From positions 2,841,672 through 2,905,671 of the forward strand of contig CM046833.1 in assembly GCA_025618425.1 (NCBI GenBank): a stretch of DNA of 64,000 nucleotides, read 5' to 3'. A program made the translations under genes and the position numbers. The DNA comes from Heliocidaris tuberculata (taxonomy: Eukaryota; Echinodermata; Echinoidea; Camarodonta; Echinometridae). The notes beneath the pieces are model-generated. The model was not told the DNA's origin and made no database searches. It saw nothing but the letters and a program-made list of their open reading frames with translations. Position 1 is the first letter of the stretch. The number at the start of each line of letters is the position of its first letter. Positions 34,151 through 64,000 of this stretch are shown here, in pieces.

Positions 34151-34867
34151 GTAAAAGCACTGTATGAGATCAAAAATAACTTCATCAGCTCCAACCGCCA
34201 CTTTACTGAGACTAGCATTTTATCCTTCTATTTCTAATGCAAATATTTGTGATAAACGCTCCCCAACAAATATTCTTCCACATGATGAAGCCTTGTAATT
34301 AAACACCGTCTGTTTCCCTCACAGCTGTTAATCTTGCAGGGTGTACACGGCCTACATGTGTACTGTTGCAACCTGGGAAAGCGTGTTCCATCTCTTCATT
34401 AAAGTAGACCTCTATGCAGTAGACCTCTGTGCAGAGAATGGCTTATTTTCAGGTAAGTTCTCTTTTCTCACATACAGGTGTAGTTTGATCCAACAGGCAA
34501 AATTACCATGACAATAATGTTTAAAAAATGTCTTTACATACATGTAGTCAGCTTCATTTTCATGATTTTTTTTTAAGGGGGTTCATTTTAGTAAAAGAAA
34601 AAAAAAGTGATATCTTAATTAAATGCCCACTTTTGTTGTAAACAGATTTGATAATCTACATTATCTTACACAAAATCAATTCATGTTCTGTTAAAGTCGT
34701 TAAAAATCGTTTACAGTATTGTAAAAGCTTAATAGGAAGAAAGATTAGCAATTCACAAAAGTATCAGACTACATAAATTGAAAAAATTATCCTTGGCAAT
34801 TTGCTTACTCTGCCTATTCAGAATTTTTTTCATTTTATGTGTTAGCAATATTAAGAAGGTTGAGGTA

Positions 34868-35230
34868 GAAAGGTAAAAAAATTAAATGTGAGCTTTCTCA
34901 TTCCTTTTACGTCAGTTTGGAAGAACATTGTGGTAGAAATGTCCCCTGAGAAGGATTTGCTCCTAAAATGCCCTCATATTCCAAATATGATGAGAAATTG
35001 CTGAAGTGTTCGGGCCGAACATTCATGCAACATGTGTGTGCAGTCCCATATACCCATTTCTGTATGCAGTGCATGTGCTTTCCAGCAAAATTAAGTTTAT
35101 TTCTTATCATTTTGATGATTCCAAAACCTTACATTATGTAAGTCTTATGTAGACATGATCAACCTTTTCCAATTGCTTTGAGACAGTTTCTTTCACAATG
35201 TAATTGCATGACCAGAAATCAACTTTTAAT
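34868..35230 (-). mobile_element. AAAGG-ended MITE, copy 1 (TTCTGGTC family)
   Basis: Inverse of 36096-36490, sharing GGGTATATGGGACTGCACAC, TTCGGCCCGAACA and AATATGAGGGCAT. Confidence 0.8.
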
Positions 35231-35280
35231 TGAAACTTTTGTATTATTGTTATATTTGTTAGAAGAAAAGGACAGTCATA

Positions 35281-35310
35281 TAAAAAGCCGGGGGGGGGGG
35301 GGGGGGGGGG
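35281..35310. repeat. Poly-G run
   Basis: About 24 consecutive G at 35290-35313 region; possible G-quadruplex or assembly-sensitive homopolymer. Confidence 0.85.
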
Positions 35311-35426
35311 GGGTGGTACTCATTTTTCGAAAGGTTCGTAATTCTGAAACACAAATTTCCCAAAGCAGGGGGGTTCATAATTCCAAAAATGCAATAGAGC
35401 CCTACTGTAGATAACTTTTCGGATTT

Positions 35427-35513
35427 ACAAACCGTCAGAAAAACAAACCGACGGAAAAACAAACCTTCGGAAAAACGAACCTTCGGAATTATGAACCTTC
35501 AGGAAAACGAAAA
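35427..35513. repeat. 16-bp tandem repeat, about five units
   Basis: Degenerate units of AACCTTCGGAAAAACG, each carrying the TTCGGAA/CCGACGG core. Confidence 0.75.
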
Positions 35514-36095
35514 CGACATGTAACCCGAAAAGCCAGCCTTGATTCATACTGAATTGTCTTACAAAATGATACATCAGTCTCTGTCATGACACGACATGCA
35601 ACTTTTCAATACAGTTCGCTATTTACACATATTGTATATCAATAGGAAATATGGCCTAGATTCTCCTGTCTGAATGAGGTGTAGACGGCTAACCTTGATG
35701 AGAGATTATCTGTAGCTTATATTGAGATTATGACACAGTCCATAGAACATCCATGTCAAATCACTGATGTGTGAGGATTATTCAATGATTTGCTGTTTGT
35801 TTTTTCTCTCTCTAAAGAATTCATTTACCGACAGTACAGTATCTGGCTATACAGTGCGTATAAAAAAAGTACAAAATCATAACTTCACAATATCGATATG
35901 GTTTTCTCTTACACAATTATGGGTGAGGGTCTGTTCCATCGCATGACACTGTGAGTACTGACAATATTTTACGCTTGAGTGAGTACTGGCTACTTTTGTA
36001 AAACTCACAAAAATTGGTTTCTGCAAAAGTACTTCAAGCTTGAATTTGATCAGAGTGGCTATCAGGGAGTAACTGCATTTTCTCTGTTAATTATT

Positions 36096-36490
36096 AAAGG
36101 TAAACTTGAGTTCTGGTCATGCAATTATAATGAGCTAGAAAGGAACTGCTCCAAAGCAATTGGGAAAGTAAGATTAGTTATACATAAACACATGTGTGTC
36201 TAGTGTGAGATTTGGGGATTACTGAATTGATAAGAAATTCGCTAACTTTCCCCCAAAATGTTCTTACACTGCACACAGATACGAGTATATGGGACCAGAG
36301 ACAAATCTGGCGTGAATGTTCGGCCCAAACTTTTCAGCTATTTCTTGTTCTATTTCCAATATGAGGGCATCTGAAGAGCAATCCTTTCTAGGGGACCTTT
36401 TTATTATGATAATCTACCTAATTGACATGAAAGAATGAGAAAGCTCACAAATTATTGATTCATCTTTCCCAGAACTCAAGATTCCCTTTA
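36096..36490 (+). mobile_element. AAAGG-ended MITE, copy 2
   Basis: Inverted ends AAAGGTAAACTTGAGTTCTGG and (inverse) AAAGGGAATCTTGAGTTCTGG, with TTA-rich flanks. Confidence 0.82.
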
Positions 36491-36786
36491 ATAATTGATT
36501 TGAACGATAATTTGATCCATGATCCTATACCTACATGTACATGTACATGTATCCACACTCCCTCCCCCTCCCCCCTCCCCCCACTCCCCACCCCGCACAC
36601 ACACCCAAACGCCCTACATCATTTATGTGCATGTAGTACATGTACATTGTACATGTATGGCATATAACTTTTTTGCGGTCCTGTTTTCTCTGAATCAAAG
36701 AATAAATGGTAGAGTAAATGAACAGTGGTGAATAACTTAAAAGGAAAAAAAATCTACACACAACAATGTATGTGAAATTGCACTAC

Positions 36787-36942
36787 TGCGCCCTGTTTTA
36801 TAAAACTTTTTTTTTTTCAATAACAACTGCCCCATTTATATGACAAATTTGCTCTCATCCAATCAGATTCAAGGATTTCAGTAGCTTATAACTGTTATTG
36901 TAACTTGTTATTGATAACAAGTTTTATGAAATGGGGCCAAGG
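36787..36942. mobile_element. Short foldback, CCCTGTTTTATAAAACTT termini
   Basis: CCCTGTTTTATAAAACTT at the left is mirrored by AAGTTTTATGAAATGGGGCC at the right; TAACAACTG / TAACTTGTTATTGATAACAAG inner repeats. Confidence 0.65.
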
Positions 36943-36952
36943 TTCTATTGTT

Positions 36953-37373
36953 TAAAGGCCACCGCACACCTTACGATCCGTCTGCGATCCGATTTGTGAA
37001 ATAAATCGCTATGGCATTAAATATTGGCATTTTAACAAATGAAATCTACCATATTCAGGTTCTGAAAAGTAATATGAATACTAAACACAGGGTTTTGGTT
37101 AGCTGTCAGCTTTCTACAGGGAATAAGGGCAACATTAGTTTCAAATGTAGGCAGTCGTACGATTTTTGTGACTTCACTACGACTCGGAGCCGATTTGGCC
37201 ATTCCACCGACTAGAAAACTCGGCGAAGGCCGTATTATCGATTTTACTATCTGTATGACTATTCAGACCCTCAATCAAAAATATTTTTTGTTTTTAAATG
37301 ATTTGTCAAATGATATTACAGTTTCTTCTGAAATCGGATCGCAGACCGATCGTAAGGTGTGCGGTGGCCTTAA
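36953..37373. mobile_element. MITE, GGCCACCGCACACCTTACGA termini, copy 1
   Basis: Inverted ends GGCCACCGCACACCTTACGA / TCGTAAGGTGTGCGGTGGCC with TTAA at both edges and subterminal GATCCGAT / ATCGGATC. Relative at 44183-44626. Confidence 0.88.
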
Positions 37374-38480
37374 GACATCTGGGCCCTGTAAGGTTTGCAA
37401 TCAGTCACAAATTTGAAGCAACCATTCTGATTGGTCGAGGGTCAGCTTTTTGAAAGAGATGTGCTTAAACAATGATCTTGATTGGCTATTGCACCTTTGC
37501 AATTGATTGCAAATCTTTGTGTTACTCAGCCAAGTACCTTTGTACAAATTTGATGATGGGATCACAATTTAGCATTGTTTTATGTCCACCTACATGTCTG
37601 GATGTACATGTATGATCTTCAGGAAATCTGTGAGATTTTGGGGTGGATTAACTGTTTTTAGGAAATGGCTGCATACATGTAGACTTTGTGTATTCTGTAA
37701 ACATTGAAATGATACATAGCGCAGTTTTTTTTATTCCTGTTCTGAATGAGTTAACTTGTACACACTTCTGTTCTTCTCACAGTGTCTATGTACTGAAGAG
37801 GGGGGAACAATTAATGATTCATATGTTTACATAGTCTTAGCTGGTTGCTATTTACCAACTTTTCTTAATTGCTTTGTATCAGACCTAAATGAGGAAATAC
37901 ATGTAAGGTTTTCTGTCCATATAACACTAGAAACATACCACATATATACTACCATACAGTGTGATCCAATAAAAAAGAAACCCTGATACAACCTTGAATA
38001 TCATTGCCATTGGTACATAAAGATTTAATCAAGGATACTCACAATGTAGCCTATCATGTCTTCTTTAATTTGACACTTTGATCAACAAAATCTGACAATG
38101 AACAGCTGAACAGTAGCATTTTTCCTGATCCATGTCAAATTTTCCTCTTCCCAAGTTTTGAATGAAATGGATGGTCAACCCAAGGTTTTAGTGAATGGTC
38201 TCCGTTTCAATCAAAATCACCTACACCAAATGAAAGGTAACTCCTGGTCACCATTCCTCCCAAACTTGGGCAAAGGCGATTTTGACATGCTTTTTGAAAT
38301 TTGCCAAAGCTCAGTCATCCATAGTTGGAATTTGGTGAGCAGTCTATCAAATTAAAGAAAACATGAAAAATTACCATTATACCAATATATTGTATTTCAG
38401 CAATTTTACTTTGTTTTTAAGATATTAGGGTCTGAATATGGGTTTCCTTTTTATTGACTCAAACTGTACGCTTACCATGG
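37374..38480. other. Intergenic, no gene seen
   Basis: No frame with splice context or recognisable motif. Confidence 0.5.
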
Positions 38481-38483
38481 CAT

Positions 38484-39105
38484 GGAATTTCAATTCAATT
38501 CAATTCAATTTATTTTCCATCTTTAAAATCACACAATATAATACTCAAACATTATAATGATAAAATAATATATGAGTAACAATATACAATATAAAAATGG
38601 AGGGATACCCTGTGAAGCAAAGTGCTTGTAAGTAGGGTCCCAAAATAGAATATACTTTTTAAAAAACAAGATATACATTGATAATATATTACTAAAATTA
38701 AAGAGATAAAAGTATATGAATGTATACACATAAAAACACTCACACTCACCCATACAAACTCAAACGCACGCACCAAGATACACCCTAACACACACACACA
38801 CACACACACATACATACGCACACATGGCCCTAGCAGTAGACAAGAAGGAGAAAGAAAATAGATAAGTTATGAAAGGAATATCACAGGAAAAGAAGAGAGA
38901 AAGAAAGAAAGAAGAGAGAGAGAAGGGGAGAGGTAGCATGATAAAGAAATAATGAGAATGACTGAGAGAGAGAAAAGAAAAAAAAAAAAAAAAGACTTTA
39001 GATGATGAAAAAAACTGAGAAAAAGAATTGTAGTAGAGATAGAGAGGATGTAGAGAATAAGGGAAAGAAAATTGAAACATCATATATCTACTTACATGCA
39101 TTAAT
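38484..39105 (-). mobile_element. LINE 3' end, minus orientation, with GA/CA microsatellites
   Basis: Begins with tandem TTCAA units then TTTATTTTCCATC, the inverse of a LINE 3' tail. Inside are (CA)n at about 38786-38810 and GA/AAAG-rich sequence at 38850-39060. Confidence 0.5.
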
Positions 39106-39244
39106 TTGGGTTAAGTACAATCTTTTTATAGAGCATTTGAATTTTGACAGAGTTGAGCTTTGCTGAATAATCTTAATGTATCTCTAGGTTTCATGTGTTA
39201 CTTGTATCTTCTTGTATTTGTTGAAATTCATGATGTATTGTATA

Positions 39245-39838
39245 CAGTGGAAACTCACTACAACAAGAACCTTGGGACCATGGAAATTACCTTGTTACAA
39301 CAGGAATCTCCTTATCCCTTTTGAGACAATTGACCACATTTTGTGGTTTGGCTCAATAACTTTTGATTCAGAGCTCAAAAAAATATACCAGATGCATGAG
39401 TAGAAAGAGCAAAAAATTCTGCACACACTCGGTCCATTTTTGTTGCCTGACCATATTGCGTTTGATGCCAGATATGTTAAAAAGAGAATAAGCTTTAAAA
39501 TCCTTAAATTGGCAACACATAGCGAGGTTCAAAATCATTGGTTTTTATCAAAATTGGCAATTTTTTAACTTTGCGACAAAGTTTGTGACCATATATATAA
39601 TTTTCAAAGACATTCCACCTTATTAGAACCATGTAGCACTACAAGAAAAATATTATTGTTGCCAATTTGAAGAACAAAATGCAATCAATTTAGCTCTTAA
39701 ATAATTCCTGTCATGTATCAGGGTAAAAAAAACAAAAGAACATAAAGACCTGGGACCAGTAAAATTACCTTGTTACATATACATGTACATTAGGAATCTT
39801 GTTATATCAGAACTCTTTATAACAAGTTTCAACTGTAG
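39245..39838. mobile_element. ACAGTGGAAACTC MITE carrying piggyBac-like copy B
   Basis: ACAGTGGAAACTCACTA at the left and CAAGTTTCAACTGTAG at the right; the relative at 49508-49668 lacks the central piece. Another fragment lies at 18737-18800. Confidence 0.65.
39316..39723 (-). mobile_element. piggyBac-like MITE, copy B (nested)
   Basis: Left end CCCTTTTGAGACAATTGACC after TTAT; the right end is diverged after AATAATTCCTGTCAT. It sits inside the host MITE 39245-39838. Confidence 0.8.
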
Positions 39839-40159
39839 TTATTATTGACAAACAGGTGTGTATCTTCACATACAATTGGACATACATGTATACTGTACAT
39901 TTAAATGGCATTGCTGTAAAGGAGGTTCTTTTCTGCAATAATATACATGTAAACCCAGACATATACATGTAGCCCCTAGTACTAGATCCTTGATCGTAAA
40001 CATATCAGCCTGTTATATGTTCTGATTTGGTAACACACGTTTCCATCAAGCCTAGCCCAAGATATCTCGAACACTGCAATCAGTGGGTTATGTTATACAT
40101 GTATTTTGTTTTCTGTTAATAAATCTTTCAAATAATGATTTAGAATTCAAGAACTCTAT

Positions 40160-40769
40160 GGCCCGAATTCACAAAAGAGGTTTATTTTAAACCATGGTCT
40201 AACCCACTTTAACCCTTTCAGGACAGGAATTATTTAAGGGCTAAATTGATCACATTTTGTTCTTCAAATTGGCAACAATAATATTTTTCTTTTAATGCTA
40301 CATGGTTCTAATAAGTTGTAATGTCTTTGAGAACAATATACATGGTTAGGAATTTGTTGAAAAGTTGAAAGAATTGCCAATTTTGATTTAAAAATGATTT
40401 TTAGCCTCTCAATGTGTTGCCAATTTAAGGATTTTAAAGCTTGTTCTTCTTTTTAAAATTCCTGGCATCAATTGCTGTATGGTCATGGAACAAAAATGGA
40501 CACAGTGTGTGCAGAAATTTTTGCTCTTTCAGGTCATCCATCAGGTATATTTTTTAGGGCTCTGAATCAAAAGTTATTGAGCCAAACCACAAAATGTGTA
40601 GTGATGTCGGGAGAGGGTTAAAACTGCGCCATGGATTAAATTAAGCATAATTAAGCATATAACTATAAACACATAACTGTCTGCCCGTTGGACAAGAGGA
40701 TGCACATACTACGCTTATATGCAGGTTTAAACCATGGTTTGAAATAAACCTCTTTTGTGAATTTGGGCC
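40160..40769. mobile_element. GGCCCGAATTCACAAA MITE, second copy, split
   Basis: Termini GGCCCGAATTCACAAA / TTTGTGAATTTGGGCC match the element at 6180-6389; TTTAAACCATGGT inner motifs at both sides. Interrupted by copy C of the piggyBac-like MITE. Confidence 0.85.
40213..40617 (+). mobile_element. piggyBac-like MITE, copy C (nested)
   Basis: CCCTTTCAGGACAGGAATTA start, TTAA on both sides (40209-40212, 40618-40621), inserted in the MITE at 40160-40769. Confidence 0.87.
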
Positions 40770-41897
40770 GGTATGTAATTTATGAAGGCCTGCAGATCAT
40801 TTACTTTTCAATACTTTTAAACAGGTGTACATAATTTGTTAATGCAGCATGCAGATCTGATCAATAGATGACTCAACCTATAAAGTATTTGATTAAAACC
40901 TTGTATACCAGATGGTTACATATTATGCTTGAAAGACTTCAATTTAAATGTAAATGAGCATGATTTTATTGCATTTTTTATTATTAATTTTCTGTTTTCT
41001 CTTTTTAATAATCTTGTTCACAGATGCAACAGCATGTACATGTAGCTCCTCTGCATCTCAGCTTCCAACATTGATTGAGCATCTGTTAGCTGCCATTGAA
41101 TCCAGCAACCTTTGACCTTCTGAAATAGGTCAAATCAGACAAACATGAAGGACAAACAGAGGCACACCCGATAGTGATTGATTAGTTGTATGTATGGAAC
41201 ACTCTCCAGTCCTACACACTCCAAGTCTATCACTGCATTTACATGTACATGTACGTGTACTAATACATTTAAAGTAGTTTGCAGGCACAAAACCCTTGTC
41301 AGTCAGTAATGTGTAATACAAGGTCTGTACTATAAGACTATAGACTGCATCTCATCGGCCAGCAGCTGCTCCTCCAGAGGACTTAGTGAGTCAGTAGCTT
41401 GGTTAGGCTTGGGTCAGGACACAGTGTTCTTTCTTAACAGAGTCAATTTATACCCTGTGCTTGCAGGACTATTTATCACCTGTGGATGAATTCCATGAGA
41501 GGACTGTATTATGATCTAATAACAATTAATGGATGGACTGTGATTTTGCTCTGGCAAGACCCCAAAGAGCTCTAAAAGAGAAAGTATAGATTGCGTACCA
41601 GGAATTTTTGCTTTTTCTATAGAATATCTAAAAATGGACTTGTGCTAGCAGTGGATAGGCCAAATTGGATACAGAATGTATTTTACAATGAATGATAGTG
41701 GCAGTTCGGGATAGAATGACCTTGTTGGGATGACCTTGAGCGTAGCGTAAATCTGGTAGAAAGGGAAAGTGAGATGCAACTACAAGTACCTGCATTTGTT
41801 TTCAAATTCAGGGAAAACAAGAACAGAACATTTAATTCTACTTGCAGCAAGGAGGATACAGCCATTGCTAGTTCTCTCTATCACTCTCACTGTCTAC

Positions 41898-41956
<59 letters not shown>

Positions 41957-43411
41957 ACTCTGTGAGTTTTGCCAGCAGATGATTCATTAACAGACCAATC
42001 AATAGTTGAATGCTGTTCTTTTGTACAAGGACCTTGCGGTATTGTTCTTAGAAATCACACACAGGAAGCATATCTCTGAATGAAATTGGTGAGAACTTGA
42101 GGATTTCTGAACGCATGTGTGCCACAGTTTTTCTACGTATCTGAGGAGAAATCCACCATAAACTCTTCTTTCTCTGAGCAGCGTGTACACCATACCAGCA
42201 AAATTCAGAGCTTTTTTCATTACCTATCCCTTTGCAAATTGTTTTACTGCACATATGTTGGAATTGATTTTGACCCTGATCATGTAAAGTTTTACTTGAC
42301 ACAATCAGCTAGAGATGAAGACACTTCAGACTGAAGAACCATGAGTCTTCCATTGTGTGCGAAGAACAACTGTTCAGTGGATCAAAAAAAGTGACAGTTT
42401 CAAGTGGATTTATTACTCATTTGGAGTAATCTAGAATGGAAATAGCTTGGTCAAGTTCATTACAACAGATTTAAGAAAAGCATTCGTAATTTGATTTTGC
42501 CTACAATGCCTGTGTCGTCTCAAGGCATCAGATAATACACTCCATGGCACCAGAGGAAAATGATGTTATTTCGACCTAACATCTTGACAGCATTATCCAG
42601 CTCTTTGATATTCATCAGTACTCAGTTGGTGAGGATTGTAGAGGAGATACTCCAGCAGTGGTGGTGATTAAGAGACCATTTCTCGCTCATCAGATCATCA
42701 CTCTTTAATTCTGCCCAGATTTTGCCAGAGAAAAGATTAGAAGAGAAGAAGGAGAAACCTGTGATGACCATAAATTTTACACTCTTTGATTCATCACAAG
42801 ACAGTTTTGGATATTATGTGTTGAATTCAATTCACCTCTGAGCTTTCAACTTGTGTACATGTAGGATCATGTGATCATAGTATTCTAGTCTTTCATACCA
42901 GGTTGCCTTCCAAGTACATTGTAAATTCATTCCATCAAGTAGATTCTACATGAAATATATTGACCATTCTCATTGGCATTGTCTTGATATTTTAGTCTTC
43001 CATAAAAGATATTATCCATTCCAGAAAGTACGTGCCTTTTTTCATGAAAGAAAAGTCTTAACCTTTCACCATACATAACATAAATAATGAACATTTGTGC
43101 AATACAAGATAAATAGATTTCTGTCAGATATTTCATACCGAATTCTAAAAGTATATGTTTATAGAATAGTAGATTTTCATGAGATCACTTTGATGAGAAT
43201 ATTGATATGATATTCTTCTTAGAAGTAATTTGACACACTGCAAGTTTAGTGAAATATTTCAGAATTTAGTGCTTCCTTCTCAAGGGGAAACATAGTTTAA
43301 ACAAAATAGTCACATTTTGGGGTGAAGTTAGCTTGGAATTCCACCGGCATGCATGATGTGCATGATTAGAACAGTTTAGGCTCTATCAACGTAAAATCGT
43401 CTTCAAGAACA
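40770..43411. other. Upstream region of the CRACR2A-like gene
   Basis: No coding sequence recognised. Contains a (CT)n microsatellite at 41899-41957. The 5' UTR or non-coding first exon of the downstream gene probably lies here, but I cannot place a promoter. Confidence 0.45.
41899..41957. repeat. (CT)n microsatellite
   Basis: Nearly pure CT with occasional GT, about 60 bp. Confidence 0.95.
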
Positions 43412-62889
<19,478 letters not shown>

Positions 62890-64000
62890 GTAAGTATTAA
62901 TTGCACAGGTCCAGGGAGATGACATCTCCCTGTTTAGAACAGATTACATGTATATATATCAGAATATATATTGTGCAGTACATGTAGAACATTGACTAGT
63001 TCAGTTCAGTTTTATCTATTTGGAGACATCTTAGATTTAGTGGCTAGAAAAAAGACCAACCCTGCTGCTGTAGCTGCATGCACTATATACTCTGGAAATA
63101 AAATGTAGCTTTTGAAAGACAAACTGATTAGATATCAGTGAATAAAACTGAAAACATTCCTAGGATTGGAGTCATGATTATTACATGTCACCCATCTGGT
63201 ATAATGTGTTATTTTTATGAGGCATATCTTTCTGTGTTATTTAAAATTTGAAATTATAGTAATAGACTGGTTATGTTCGTCCCTTGAAATTCTGAGTGGT
63301 GTACTTTTACAATACACATTTTATATAATTTAAAGTATTGTGGGAGGTGTGGGATAATATTTCTTTCATATATTGTAATGTGTTTTAAGATACATGTATG
63401 CTGGGTAGCCATTTTGATATGTACATGTATATTATAGCACTTTTCAGTCTTTCTGTTTTTGTGTTTTTATGTTCACTTCAAACCTTGTAAACTATTTGTA
63501 TATTCTCTGTTCTATGTTTGACCCTAAACATTTTCCCATTATCCTTTCTAAATACAATCTAAAGGGTGTGCATATGAGCTTTTTCAGTGAAAGGCAAAAT
63601 GGGTGAAAATGAATATTGAATAAGTACATGTGTGGCTGGAGTGCCCAAGTCTGCGCAGCGCCATTGTCTGCACACTGCGCGATTCTGATAAAACAAACCA
63701 TGCAGCAAATACAAACTATTCATGGATAATCATGCAGAAAACAAGTCAAATACTGAAAAAAGTTCTTATTTCAATGATTTTATTCACAAACCTCCAAATG
63801 TTGTCTTTCATGTCAAAACTCCAGAACTGCATGTAAAACGAATAAGTGCGCAGACATGGGCACCATTGTTTTTGCAATGTTGAAATGACATGGATGCCTT
63901 TCCGTTTGAAAATAGCATTATCCTTGCTCAAATTTTGATGAGATTTACAATTGTAGTTTAAGCTTCTACCAACCTTAAATTTTGTTAGCATGCTTTCGTC
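62890..64000. other. Intron 10 or beyond, no feature recognised
   Basis: AT-rich with TACATGTA-type palindromes; no exon with family similarity could be found before the window ends. Confidence 0.5.

Overview
The window looks like animal nuclear DNA, most likely from an echinoderm and perhaps a sea urchin. The reasons are spliced genes with GT-AG introns, AT-rich intergenic DNA packed with foldback elements and non-LTR retrotransposon remnants, many TACATGTA palindromes, and a deuterostome-type CRACR2A/Rab46 gene. The species is an inference; no rRNA or mitochondrial marker is present. There is no bacterial-style operon, CRISPR array or complete tRNA gene.

Two protein-coding genes can be supported, both on the + strand. 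(1) Positions 959-6155: a four-exon gene of 228 codons. It encodes a type II membrane protein with a short cytosolic tail, one transmembrane helix, a linker, a BRICHOS domain and a furin-type site. The site releases a 20-21 residue C-terminal peptide with four symmetrically spaced cysteines. This is the layout of the annelid BRICHOS antimicrobial-peptide precursors (arenicin/alvinellacin/capitellacin type) and, more distantly, of ITM2/Bri proteins. It is the most interesting item here. (2) Positions 43412 to beyond 62889: the 5' ten coding exons (380 codons plus 2 nt) of a CRACR2A (EFCAB4B, Rab46)-like gene. They encode an EF-hand pair, a conserved NFEDF segment and a long coiled coil. If the long form is encoded, the Rab GTPase domain lies beyond the right edge.

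Layout: 1-958 intergenic with a LINE tail; 959-6155 BRICHOS gene; 6180-43411 about 37 kb without a supported gene, dominated by mobile elements and a ~190-bp satellite; 43412-62889 CRACR2A-like gene whose introns carry microsatellites, a 2.4-kb 21-bp minisatellite and many MITEs; 62890-64000 intron or intergenic, nothing recognised.

The repeats are well resolved. At least eleven nonautonomous hAT-like elements can be delimited, most by 6-9 bp flanking duplications. Six copies of one ~410-bp piggyBac-like MITE have CCCTTT ends and TTAA/TTAT targets. Several MITEs are nested in others, giving a relative insertion order. Non-LTR retrotransposon pieces, mostly 3' ends, occur on both strands, and two tRNA-derived SINE remnants are present.
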